DNA from: a virus
Strand: one strand, 5' to 3'
Virus record (IMG/VR): IMGVR_UViG_3300042520_002149
Coordinates: 1-26,995 of that record
DNA length: 26,995 nucleotides
This document shows positions 4,719 through 11,791 of the stretch, piece after piece. Positions within the stretch are counted from its first letter, which is position 1. Every line of letters begins with the position of its first letter. The position numbers and the translations under genes were made by a program. The notes below the pieces were generated by a model that ran no database searches, was not told the DNA's origin, and worked only from the letters and a program-made list of their open reading frames with translations.

Positions 4719-5789
4719 ATGGCGCGCGCACCTGAGATCAAACCGTTCAAGACCGACCAAGGATGGCGGGTGAACATCCCGAAGAGCATGGCTGCCGATG
4801 GAAAGCGGCACAAAAAGTATTTCCGCACCGAATCGGATGCGAAGCGGTATGCTGGTAAGCTAAGGTCGTCATACGCCTCGGGGGTGCGCGGCTCGACGAT
4901 TCCCTTGGAGGTGGCCGTGCAGGCAACCGAGGCGCTGCGTCTGCTCGAAGGCACCGGCATAGGCTTGCTTGAGGCGGTGAAGATCGTTGTGAAGCAAATG
5001 GCGACCTCTGGCGCGCAGGAAACCTTCTCTCAGCGGTACGATCGAGCGGTGCTTGATGGCGAGGGCCGCTGGTCGAAACGATACCGGCAGGACATGGATC
5101 GGCTCCTGCGCTGGCTGCCGAAGAAGTTCCTATCCCTCCCCTGCGGCACGATCGACCGCGCGGTTGTCGAGGCGGCGCTTGTGCAGGATCGGCCATTGGC
5201 TCGCTCCACAATCGACGCCAGGGCGACGCGGGTGCTGGCGGTCCTTCACTACCGCGAACGGCATCGGAAGAGCACCGAGATCAAGATCCTCACGCTGGCG
5301 GAGGTCGAGGCAGTGCTCTCGCATTGCCAGTCGGTCGACGAGCGCCGCGTGGTGGCTCTCCTCGCCTTTGCGGGCATCCGACCTGATGCGGAGTCGGGAG
5401 AGGTCGCGCGGCTCGACTGGGAGGCCGTGGGAGCGAAAGAAATCTACATCGCGCCTGCCGTCTCGAAGACCGGCGCGGATCGCCACATTCCGCTGACGCC
5501 GCGGCTGCGGGCGGAGATCGATGGTCATCCTGCCAGCGGGCCGGTGCTGCCTGCGGGTTGGCGGCGATCATGGCAAAGGATTCGTAAGGCGGCGGGCATT
5601 GCCGGTGAACAAGATATCCTCCGGCATTCGTTCGCGTCGCACTACCTCGCGGCGACAGATGAAGCGAAGGCCAAGGCGGCGATGGGTCACACGGCTGGAT
5701 CATCGACCTTGTTCCGGCACTACCGGCGGGCCGTGACGCAGGCCGATGGCCTCGCTTACTTTGGTATCAAGCCTTTGAGTAAAGGTTAG
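4719..5789 (+). CDS. int: Tyrosine-family phage integrase
   Basis: A 356-aa site-specific recombinase. The N-terminus (about 1-60, including HKKYFRTESDAKRYAGKL) resembles an arm-site-binding domain. Residues about 100-185 form the core-binding domain, and 190-350 the catalytic domain. Catalytic positions are visible: Arg221 (FAGIRPDAESGEVARLDW), Lys250 (SKTGADRHIPL), Arg302 in LRHSFASHY, His324 (MGHTAGS) and nucleophile Tyr335 (FRHYRRAV). The first His of the usual HxxR box appears to be Asp299, a position known to vary in the family. It integrates the phage by recombination between the adjacent attP and a host tRNA-Thr gene. The ATG at 4719 directly follows AGGTCCAT repeats; the ribosome binding site is weak. 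The gene runs opposite to the late operon and overlaps the end of the small gene at 5767 tail to tail. Confidence 0.95.
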   Translation: MARAPEIKPFKTDQGWRVNIPKSMAADGKRHKKYFRTESDAKRYAGKLRSSYASGVRGSTIPLEVAVQATEALRLLEGTGIGLLEAVKIVVKQMATSGAQETFSQRYDRAVLDGEGRWSKRYRQDMDRLLRWLPKKFLSLPCGTIDRAVVEAALVQDRPLARSTIDARATRVLAVLHYRERHRKSTEIKILTLAEVEAVLSHCQSVDERRVVALLAFAGIRPDAESGEVARLDWEAVGAKEIYIAPAVSKTGADRHIPLTPRLRAEIDGHPASGPVLPAGWRRSWQRIRKAAGIAGEQDILRHSFASHYLAATDEAKAKAAMGHTAGSSTLFRHYRRAVTQADGLAYFGIKPLSKG

Positions 5790-6015
5790 CCATCCGGCCA
5801 TTCATTCTCGCCTTGCGCTTTTTGAGAAGCCCTTTGGTGAGCAGGGTGTTCAGGCGGCTGACCGCTGAACTGACGCTGACCGCTTCGCCTTGGGCGGCGA
5901 GGCTTTGGATGAAGTCATCGATGCTGAACTCATCCTCGCGCTTTTCGGCGGTGGAAAGCTCCGAGAGAGCGAAGTCGAGCGCGGATAGCGTTTTGTTGAT
6001 GTTTGTCTTTTTCAT
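5767..6015 (-). CDS. Small winged-helix-like protein, last gene of the late operon (82 aa)
   Basis: Starts MKKTNINKTLSALDFALSEL. A helical N-terminus is followed by DEFSIDDFIQSLAAQ, VSVSSAVSRLNTLLTKGLLKK and an RMANLYS strand. This is the helix-helix-wing order of a winged-helix DNA-binding domain, with SVSSAVSRLNTLL as likely recognition helix. The start at 6015 overlaps the metallophosphoesterase stop (ATGA); the longer frame to 6129 runs inside that gene. Its 3' end overlaps the integrase 3' end by 23 bases, so late transcription produces RNA antisense to int. It may be a regulator, but the target is unknown. Confidence 0.65.
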   Translation of the reverse strand: MKKTNINKTLSALDFALSELSTAEKREDEFSIDDFIQSLAAQGEAVSVSSAVSRLNTLLTKGLLKKRKARMNGRMANLYSKA

Positions 6016-6752
6016 AAAATCCCCATGGGTGTGATCCAATCGCCGGTCTCGGGGTCTTTGCTGACATTCCAGAAGTTCCAGCGCCCTGTTTTTTCGCAGA
6101 TCAATCCGAAGCCGAAACCATTCCGCCACTTGAGACGCCCAGGGTGACGCTCGGCGTAGGTCATGGCCTCGATGTCAGCCATGCAGCCGAGGCTGAAGGA
6201 TTGCCCTCCATCGATCCGTTTCGCGTTGAAGGTCGAAGGGCTGTGGACATGGCCGAAAATTGAGTCGCCGTAGATCGAGTGCATGCTGGTCGCCGGGTAT
6301 TGCCCAGCCACAAAGCCATGGAGAAATTTCGGGCCGCCCTCTGGAAGTGTTAGGTACCTTCCGATGTGGTATGGAACCCACTTGATCTTGCGCTTCTTAA
6401 ACTCCCGCTCGGTCGCTTGCACAAGATCGGCGCAATGCTCCCGCAGGATGCCGTTCGATGATGTTTCCGAAGCCTGCCACATGCGGGCGTCGTGATTGCC
6501 AAGTGTCAGAAACTTGAAGCCGATGTCGAGGAACCTGATGCCTGCTTGGAAATCCTCCGAGACCCCGCGCTGGCGCTCCTCGTCACTCGCACCCTTGCGA
6601 AGACTGCCCATATCGAAGAGGTCGCCGACGTGCAGCAAATGACCGCCCCTCGGCATCCACTCGTCGCGGAACTTGATCAGCTTTTTCGTCGCCTCGTCAG
6701 AGACGAGGTCGCCGTGATTGTCGCCACAGACAATGAACTTTTTTAAGGCCAT
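6012..6752 (-). CDS. Calcineurin-like metallophosphoesterase
   Basis: A 246-aa protein with the full set of metal ligands of the calcineurin-like superfamily: Asp11 and His13 (GDNHG), Asp44 (HVGDLFD), Asn86-His87 (TLGNHD), His145 (FLHG), and His168 and His170 (FGHVHSP). Such enzymes hydrolyse phosphomonoesters or diesters at a two-metal site; the substrate cannot be read from sequence. Phage homologues occur near replication, nucleic-acid-processing or lysis genes. Here it follows the lysis cassette and a small HExxH gene, and overlaps the following gene by an ATGA. The TAAACGCTC before the ATG shows no Shine-Dalgarno sequence. All catalytic residues are intact, so it is probably active. Confidence 0.9.
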   Translation of the reverse strand: MALKKFIVCGDNHGDLVSDEATKKLIKFRDEWMPRGGHLLHVGDLFDMGSLRKGASDEERQRGVSEDFQAGIRFLDIGFKFLTLGNHDARMWQASETSSNGILREHCADLVQATEREFKKRKIKWVPYHIGRYLTLPEGGPKFLHGFVAGQYPATSMHSIYGDSIFGHVHSPSTFNAKRIDGGQSFSLGCMADIEAMTYAERHPGRLKWRNGFGFGLICEKTGRWNFWNVSKDPETGDWITPMGIL

Positions 6753-7039
6753 GAGCGTTTAGTGAGGGAGTCGTAAGCGGGAAAGAATAAGTTATCAAAG
6801 CACCTAACGATAGCTTCCTCGGGCAAGCGGTCGATGTAGGCGATGCCAGAGATCGAAAGGGCTGCGTGCATGAGTTCGTGCCGAAGTGTGACACGCATGG
6901 TTTCCGCGTCGGCTTTCTTGAGTTGGATGGTGAGCGTGTCTTCGGTGAAGTTGCCGTACTCTTCGAGGTCTTCGAGGATAGTGATCTTGACTTGTCGACC
7001 ACCGATACGAATCGACTTTGGAATGTCAGCCATCGCCAT
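6743..7039 (-). CDS. Small HExxH metallopeptidase-like protein (98 aa)
   Basis: The motif TLRHELMHAALS holds a zinc-protease HExxH (His54, Glu55, His58 from the ATG at 7039). It is preceded by beta-strand-like IRIGGRQVKITILEDLEEYG and followed by a PEEAIVRCF helix. The order of strand, HExxH and PEE helix resembles the small phage relatives of the ImmA/IrrE or SprT zincins. The start is uncertain: a TTG at 7057 and an ATG at 7033 are also in frame. Its 3' end overlaps the metallophosphoesterase start by 10 bases. It could be a protease acting on a phage or host regulator, or a wall-associated peptidase. There is no signal peptide, which favours a cytoplasmic role. Confidence 0.7.
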   Translation of the reverse strand: MAMADIPKSIRIGGRQVKITILEDLEEYGNFTEDTLTIQLKKADAETMRVTLRHELMHAALSISGIAYIDRLPEEAIVRCFDNLFFPAYDSLTKRSWP

Positions 7040-7049
7040 GGGTTCCGAG

Positions 7050-7610
7050 TCAAACAATCGGGCCGTCGCAGAGGATGTAGTCGAAGCCCTTTTGATTCGC
7101 CTTCTTCATCTCCGCGCGGGTGAGCAAGTAGAATGCGTTCCATTGATCCGGCGGGATCGTCTGGCAGCCGAGAGAACTTGTCGTGGTGTAGCCGCCGCGA
7201 TGGATGTTGATCGCGATGCCATGCTTGATGCCGTCCATGCCGTCGCGCATGACCGGCAATGCCTCGCCTTTGGTGTTTGGTCTGAACGCAGGATAGCCAC
7301 CACCGGGCTTCGAGATGCCGTGGTTGCCGGGTTTGTATGGGTGGACGCCAGAGATCAGCGAGGCAATGCCTGGGCGATGGCGGCTCGGGTCGGTGTTGGC
7401 ATTGAAGGCCGCGAAGGTTTCCTGACCGACGACGAAGATCGCATCGTCGTAGATGCCGCGATCGTTCTTGCCAGCAGCGCCCATCGTGTCGCGGTAGTAG
7501 CCGCGAATGCCGACCACGAACATGGGCGGCAGCAGTTCATCGGGGTAGGCGCGGCACCACACCTTGACGGCGGCGGCGACTACGCTGAACTGCTTTGCCC
7601 GAGGTTTCAT
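7050..7610 (-). CDS. Candidate endolysin / YkuD-like cell-wall peptidase (186 aa)
   Basis: Lies in the lysis cassette. The C-terminal half has INIHRGGYTTTSSLGCQTIP, in which His137 and Cys149 in an SxGC context resemble the catalytic His...(S)xGC of L,D-transpeptidase (YkuD) folds. The preceding region is rich in Gly, His and Pro (GVHPYKPGNHGISKPGGG). Related phage proteins are thought to act on peptidoglycan peptides. No obvious secretion signal is seen, so release would depend on the holin candidates. The start at 7610 overlaps the stop of the small lipoprotein gene (ATGA). A different wall-associated fold is possible; the spacing between His and Cys is shorter than in classic YkuD enzymes. 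Confidence 0.55.
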   Translation of the reverse strand: MKPRAKQFSVVAAAVKVWCRAYPDELLPPMFVVGIRGYYRDTMGAAGKNDRGIYDDAIFVVGQETFAAFNANTDPSRHRPGIASLISGVHPYKPGNHGISKPGGGYPAFRPNTKGEALPVMRDGMDGIKHGIAINIHRGGYTTTSSLGCQTIPPDQWNAFYLLTRAEMKKANQKGFDYILCDGPIV

Positions 7611-7795
7611 TTTTCAGCGATGACTTCGATCGCCCGCAGGAAGGTCGGCGCATCCACCGTGGCGTCCTTCGATCCGTCGGCGTTGAGGCGGATCGTGCAG
7701 GAGGTCATGACCGCGACCGCCGCCCAGATCAGCGCGGAGATGATGAGCCAGCAGACGAGGCTACGGGTTTCGGGCTTGGGAAGTTCTTGGTTCAT
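7607..7795 (-). CDS. Small lipoprotein-like membrane protein, candidate outer spanin (62 aa)
   Basis: MNQELPKPETRSLVCWLIIS continues as a hydrophobic stretch to VMTSC. Cys33 sits in a plausible lipobox, which would leave a mature tail of about 30 residues (TIRLNADGSKDATVDAPTFL...). A very small lipoprotein beside holin and endolysin genes fits an Rz1-like outer spanin used in diderm hosts. It might instead be a simple single-span membrane protein. It is overlapped at both ends (ATGA with the genes before and after), so the lysis cassette is translated as a coupled unit. Confidence 0.55.
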   Translation of the reverse strand: MNQELPKPETRSLVCWLIISALIWAAVAVMTSCTIRLNADGSKDATVDAPTFLRAIEVIAEK

Positions 7796-7998
7796 GGCTC
7801 GTCGCGGTAGATTTGTTTCTCGGTGGTGTCGATGTAGCTGCGGGCGGTGGTCAACGCGGTGCCGAGCAGGCCGAGGCTGAATCCGATCACCTGCTTGGCG
7901 TCGGTGAAATCGATCGTCGCGAGTCCCGCGCTTCCGGCGGAAACGACGGCGATGAGGACATAGAGGACGAGGCGGAGGGTGCTTTGTTCGGGTGTCAT
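7792..7998 (-). CDS. Holin-like protein with two TM segments (68 aa)
   Basis: Starts MTPEQSTLRLVLYVLIAVVS. It has two hydrophobic segments, about 8-28 and 36-52 (VIGFSLGLLGTALTTARSYI), a short DFTDAK turn between them, and a charged C-terminus (TEKQIYRDEP). This size and topology match small phage holins. It lies directly upstream of the lipoprotein and endolysin candidates with ATGA coupling. The leader ACCCACAAAAC has no Shine-Dalgarno sequence. Assignment rests on topology and context. Confidence 0.6.
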   Translation of the reverse strand: MTPEQSTLRLVLYVLIAVVSAGSAGLATIDFTDAKQVIGFSLGLLGTALTTARSYIDTTEKQIYRDEP

Positions 7999-8015
7999 GT
8001 TTTGTGGGTTTCGAG

Positions 8016-8342
8016 TTAGGAAATGCGGTCTTTGACCTCGCGGAGGATGTCAGAATTTTGCTCGATCACGCGGTGGTTTTGGGAGGTGATTTCGACCAGT
8101 TGGACGAACTGCTTGTCGCGCTCAACGTCACGCGCCTCAAACTTGCTCTCGCTCTTGTCGAGGCGAGTGACGAGCCAGCGCAGGGCGAAGAGCGCGGCAC
8201 CGAGCGCACCGAGCGGGCCGGTGAGGATTTGCAGCCACTGTGGCATTTGGAACGATTCTGCGGTGATCGAGGCGAGCTTGCCACCGGCCACGCCGGAGAG
8301 CATGACGGTGGCTGCGGAAAGGGTGTGAGTGGTGAGCGTCAT
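8016..8342 (-). CDS. Membrane protein with coiled-coil tail, lysis cassette (108 aa)
   Basis: One or two hydrophobic segments (about 5-22, and more clearly 38-60: LQILTGPLGALGAALFALRW) are followed by a charged helical tail with heptad character (residues about 62-108, KSESKFEARDVERDKQFVQL...). A membrane anchor followed by a coiled coil is the layout of an inner-membrane spanin (Rz-like), and it would pair with the small lipoprotein. It could equally be a holin or antiholin. It is the first gene after the tail-fibre gene. Confidence 0.55.
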   Translation of the reverse strand: MTLTTHTLSAATVMLSGVAGGKLASITAESFQMPQWLQILTGPLGALGAALFALRWLVTRLDKSESKFEARDVERDKQFVQLVEITSQNHRVIEQNSDILREVKDRIS

Positions 8343-8359
8343 GCCGGTTTAGTAAATCC

Positions 8360-9661
8360 TCATGCGGATAAGGAATGCCCAAGTAATTTTTTTGCGATCA
8401 TATAGGCACCCGCTCTACATGTAATAACATTTGCAGAAGTAGCTGATTGCCGGAACTCTAGTTTAAGTGTTGTATCTGCGGTAATTGTGACAATTCCAGC
8501 TAGGCGTCTACTGAATGTATTAGCTGTGCCAGTGCTTTGGCGAATAAATGCAGCGGCTAAAGGATCTGATTCAACATCAACATGAACAAGTGGAGTGTTA
8601 CCGTAGTCATCTGAACCATCAAACGCAGCAGCCCCAGCGGCCGATGAAGAAAATCTGATTGTTGTATTAGCCGCTGTACCAATCGCGGCATAGGTTGCGG
8701 CATAAGCCTCTAAGTAATAAGTACCCCCTGATAGCACAAGTTCCGCAGCAGTAACTAATGATACTGAATTGGCAGTAACTGGCGATGTTGTAAAATCGTG
8801 GATCGCAGGTAAATATCTTTCGTCACCTAAAGACCTTGTGACCGCACTCGCTCCGTTCGTTAATGATTGGGCCGCACTTAAAGTTACTTGTCCATTGAAT
8901 GTTTTATCGCCATTGATGGTTTGCGTTCCAGAGAGCATCACCGCTGTGCTGTTCGTTGCAATAGTTCCGGCAGTTGATGGAAATTGAAATGCTACGGTAG
9001 AGGCGCTTACTGCTGGGTTTATTTGAGTGTAAACACCAGAATTTTCATCATTGTATAATCTTATCTGCTTCGCACTGATTCTACCGCCGGAGTCTCGGAG
9101 TACGGCATGGTTGGCTGATGCGTTGGATGTGGCTTGAATGGTAGAAATGCTAGTCCCATTCCCATAAATCAAACCATTGAGATTTGTGCTGGTGCTTGTG
9201 GTTATACTTCCGACGCCGCCGCCGTCTTCGCCTTTCGCGGCTATCAGATCCCAGAATTGGCTGCTCTCGGCTGGGGTATCGCCAACATTGCCACCGTTGG
9301 AGTTTTTTCGGTAGAAAAGTTGACCATTGAAAACCGCGAGGTCGCCAACGGCGTAGGAGGCACCACCGCTGTATGTGCCGGTGTAGTTCCAGACAGCGTC
9401 TTGACCGGCATCGCCAGTGTCACCCTTCAAGCCTTGATTGCCATTGCTTCCTGTATCGCCTTTCGGTAGCACAAGGTTGAGCGTCTGCGCTGGTGCCGAG
9501 CCGGTGATGGTCGCCGAGGGTGTGACTCCGCTGGTCACGCCGCCGATCGTTAGCGTGTTCGCTGGGCCGGTTGCGCCGGTCGGCCCGATTTGCATCACCT
9601 CCAGAGAGATTCCGATCTGGCCGCTGGGCAATGGCTCAATTTCGATTTCGTTGATGGGCAT
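8360..9661 (-). CDS. Tail fibre / receptor-binding protein with collagen-like and carbohydrate-binding-like segments
   Basis: 433 aa, modular. After a short N-terminus (MPINEIEIEPLPSGQIGISL) come Gly-X-Y runs GPTGATGPA (about 27-35) and KGDTGSNGNQGLKGDTGDAG (about 66-85). Next is a Trp/Tyr-rich module (about 90-140, WNYTGTYSGGASYAVGDLAV) resembling the small chitin/carbohydrate-binding domains common in phage fibres. A repetitive TINGDKTFNGQVTLS region of fibre type follows, and then a C-terminal beta-rich domain of about 150 residues ending KKLLGHSLSA. The C-terminal half is encoded in clearly AT-richer DNA than the N-terminal part, a sign of exchange of the receptor-binding tip. It is the last tail gene before the lysis cassette, the usual place for a host-range determinant. 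Confidence 0.8.
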   Translation of the reverse strand: MPINEIEIEPLPSGQIGISLEVMQIGPTGATGPANTLTIGGVTSGVTPSATITGSAPAQTLNLVLPKGDTGSNGNQGLKGDTGDAGQDAVWNYTGTYSGGASYAVGDLAVFNGQLFYRKNSNGGNVGDTPAESSQFWDLIAAKGEDGGGVGSITTSTSTNLNGLIYGNGTSISTIQATSNASANHAVLRDSGGRISAKQIRLYNDENSGVYTQINPAVSASTVAFQFPSTAGTIATNSTAVMLSGTQTINGDKTFNGQVTLSAAQSLTNGASAVTRSLGDERYLPAIHDFTTSPVTANSVSLVTAAELVLSGGTYYLEAYAATYAAIGTAANTTIRFSSSAAGAAAFDGSDDYGNTPLVHVDVESDPLAAAFIRQSTGTANTFSRRLAGIVTITADTTLKLEFRQSATSANVITCRAGAYMIAKKLLGHSLSA

Positions 9662-9665
9662 GACT

Positions 9666-9980
9666 TCAGCGGGGGCTTGGGCTGGTGATGGTGGGCAGGA
9701 TCACGACCTTGATCTTCTGGGTGAACTGGTCGCGGCTCGCGTTGGTAAAGCGCAGATCAAGCACATAGTTCGCAGGGCGGAGATCCACGGTGTCGAAATC
9801 GATGCTGACTTTGCCAGCCACGATCGTCGGAGAGAGGTCGATGGCGGTAGATCCGCCGTTTTCCATGATCGCCGCCGCGATTGACCAGGCCGAATTAAGC
9901 GTGATCGCCACGCCGTCCGTCTTGGCCGTTGCCAGTAAAGCGAGCCGCTCGCCTTTCGAGAGTGTGATGGTGCCGGGCAT
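9666..9980 (-). CDS. Small beta-rich tail protein, BppU-N-like (104 aa)
   Basis: MPGTITLSKGERLALLATAK is followed by strands and an IDLSPTIVAGKVSIDFDTVD segment, ending ILPTITSPSPR. The pattern of a short N-terminal strand, 'KGE.L.L...' and then a beta sandwich resembles the N-terminal domain of baseplate upper proteins (BppU) that attach fibres to the tail tip. The same pattern appears in the two larger neighbours. The ATG at 9980 is used; a TTG one codon earlier is also possible. It may be an adaptor between the tail tip and the fibre encoded next. Confidence 0.55.
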   Translation of the reverse strand: MPGTITLSKGERLALLATAKTDGVAITLNSAWSIAAAIMENGGSTAIDLSPTIVAGKVSIDFDTVDLRPANYVLDLRFTNASRDQFTQKIKVVILPTITSPSPR

Positions 9981-10002
9981 CAATCGGAGGGTGGTGTCAA
10001 AA

Positions 10003-11787
10003 CTAGAAGATCGAGCGTTTCAGCACCACGCCGAGCGTGTCGCTCTTGATCTGCGCGATGGTTGAGCCGCTGCCAGTGGTCAGCGCGACCTCGCAAATTC
10101 CCTCGATGTCACCATTCGATGAGGGCTGGTTTTCGTTGGCTGCGCTGATCTGCTCGACCGCGTCGTCGTCATAGTAATCGTCGATGATCGCATCGAACTC
10201 GTTGGTGATCGGCGTGACGCGCATCCGGTAGTAGGCGGATGATCCAGATCCGACCTTGGTGAAGGTGTCGCCCTGCATGAGCAGCGATCCGCCGGCCTTC
10301 CCAGCCACGCCGAAGCGCAGGCCAGTCGCCACCGGATCAAGCGGTGTGGTGCCTTTCACGAAACGGACATTGAGCCAGAGCGTCTCGCCTGTTTTAATCA
10401 ACAATCGCTCCGCTTGAAGGCCGTTGATCACCTTGGTGTCGCTTGGAATCGCGGTCTCTTTCTTCGGCAAAGTGAGGGCAAGCGCGCGGCTTTGCAGGTC
10501 GAAGAAGACATCCACGCCGTCGTTCTTCAGGAAGATAGGATCTTCGCTGGTTTCTATTGGGCCATCGGGTCCTGTTATGACATTGGGGATTACATCAAAA
10601 CGAAGCGATTTAGGCGATGATGGCCCAATACCATTTGTCGCAACAAAGGTAGCAATGTACATCCCAAGAGTCGTGGGCGAGCCCTGCAATAATCCGGTGG
10701 ATGTGTTGATTGATAGACCAGGCGGGAGGTTTGTGGCGGAGAAAGAAGTTGGACTGTTGCTGGCGGTAATTTGAATGTTCGCATCTATGCCTTGCTTTAT
10801 TTCGCTATAATAAACAACCTGTCCACCATTGGTCTCTGATTTGAAAAACGCCAAGTTTATAACAGGGTGCCCATCATCAACCACGCCGCCGCCGCCGCCG
10901 TCTCCACCGCCGCCAGGAACATAATCTTTATTGTACAAAACGGTGAACTTAACTTGTGCCGTTTTTCCGAACATCTCGGGGTAATTATGGCTATAGGCCA
11001 TTGTACTTGCTGAAAATGTACTAACAAATACCCCTGGCTCGGTTGGGATTCCCTTAATTAGCCCGGTTTGCTGCCATTGATTAGGGTCATATATATTAGT
11101 ATAAATATTTTCAAGGGACAGTCCAATCGGAAGTTTACTAGCTTTCCAAAAGGTTGGATTATTACTCGCAACCATTTGAATGTTTGTGTTTCTCCCCTGA
11201 AGCAGCTCCATTGAGTAAGTGGTAACATTGGTAACAGGGTCTTTTTCGGCCTTGAAATATCTGAGGTCGACTACTGGCTTCCCATCATCCCCATCCCCAT
11301 CCCCAACCTCGTAATCGTAAACCATTTCAACAGGAATCGTTATGTAGGTTGAGCTAGCAAATATGAGCCCGCCGGTGCCTGCTGCATCTTTTGATGCTTG
11401 CCCAACAGATACTTTTACAATCATACTAGCAATACCAGATGCAGTAAGAGTTGCATTAACCGCAACAGGTATTGCAGAAGTGTTCGCTAACCCTTCCCAT
11501 TTATTGCTAGTGGTATTATAGAAAAAACCAACCTTTTGCCACGATGAGTTGTCGGGGGTTGATGACCCAACACTACCTGTCGCAACAATGGATGTTACCT
11601 CAAAAGTAATTACTCGGTCGATAACTGCGCTCGAGCTTCCCGCTATGGCAGGTTGCGAAATAACATTCCCGCCGCTGCCTTTAACTTCAATTATATCATT
11701 AAAAGCAATGAAGTTTGTTTGATTCCTAATGAGCTGTATGCCCTGTAAATTATTTCTAAGTATCGCAGTGAAAATTGTAGTGGACAT
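10003..11787 (-). CDS. Modular tail tip protein with duplicated Ig-like domains
   Basis: About 594 aa. An N-terminal beta-rich domain (1-160) is followed by two tandem copies of a module, about 165-290 and 295-405. Both begin DDG(K/H)PV, contain a (N/D)(T/A)NIQ.(V/T)ASN core, and pass through LP.GLS and LI.GIP or LLQGSP to a final F..TF strand. This is the He_PIG/putative-Ig pattern. The modules are preceded by Gly/Asp-rich linkers encoded by simple repeats (near 11289-11304 and 10884-10914). The C-terminal 180 residues (from about 425: VFFDLQSRALALTLP, GETLWLNVRF) resemble the N-terminus of the neighbouring 751-aa protein. The first two thirds lie in AT-rich DNA and the last third in GC-rich DNA. 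The ATG at 11787 is chosen over a TTG at 11799 that overlaps the upstream stop. Role: tail tip or side fibre; the Ig modules may bind glycans. Confidence 0.7.
   Translation of the reverse strand: MSTTIFTAILRNNLQGIQLIRNQTNFIAFNDIIEVKGSGGNVISQPAIAGSSSAVIDRVITFEVTSIVATGSVGSSTPDNSSWQKVGFFYNTTSNKWEGLANTSAIPVAVNATLTASGIASMIVKVSVGQASKDAAGTGGLIFASSTYITIPVEMVYDYEVGDGDGDDGKPVVDLRYFKAEKDPVTNVTTYSMELLQGRNTNIQMVASNNPTFWKASKLPIGLSLENIYTNIYDPNQWQQTGLIKGIPTEPGVFVSTFSASTMAYSHNYPEMFGKTAQVKFTVLYNKDYVPGGGGDGGGGGVVDDGHPVINLAFFKSETNGGQVVYYSEIKQGIDANIQITASNSPTSFSATNLPPGLSINTSTGLLQGSPTTLGMYIATFVATNGIGPSSPKSLRFDVIPNVITGPDGPIETSEDPIFLKNDGVDVFFDLQSRALALTLPKKETAIPSDTKVINGLQAERLLIKTGETLWLNVRFVKGTTPLDPVATGLRFGVAGKAGGSLLMQGDTFTKVGSGSSAYYRMRVTPITNEFDAIIDDYYDDDAVEQISAANENQPSSNGDIEGICEVALTTGSGSTIAQIKSDTLGVVLKRSIF
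10884..10914. repeat. GCC-rich simple repeat encoding a Gly linker
   Basis: A run of CGC/CCG triplets on the plus strand encodes a poly-Gly/Asp linker (GGGGDGGGGG) before the second Ig-like module. A second simple repeat of CCCCAT units near 11289-11304 encodes GDGDGDD before the first module. Triplet and hexamer tracts can change length without breaking the frame. Confidence 0.7.
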
Positions 11788-11791
11788 ATAT

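Noticed and set aside
6843-7880. 345-codon plus-strand ORF across the lysis genes
   Set aside because: It lies antisense to several ATGA-coupled genes with clear protein motifs (HExxH, SLGC), and its own translation shows no domain.
11289-11304. CCCCAT repeats as a phase-variable promoter element
   Set aside because: They lie inside a coding sequence and encode an in-frame Gly/Asp linker, so a promoter role is not supported.
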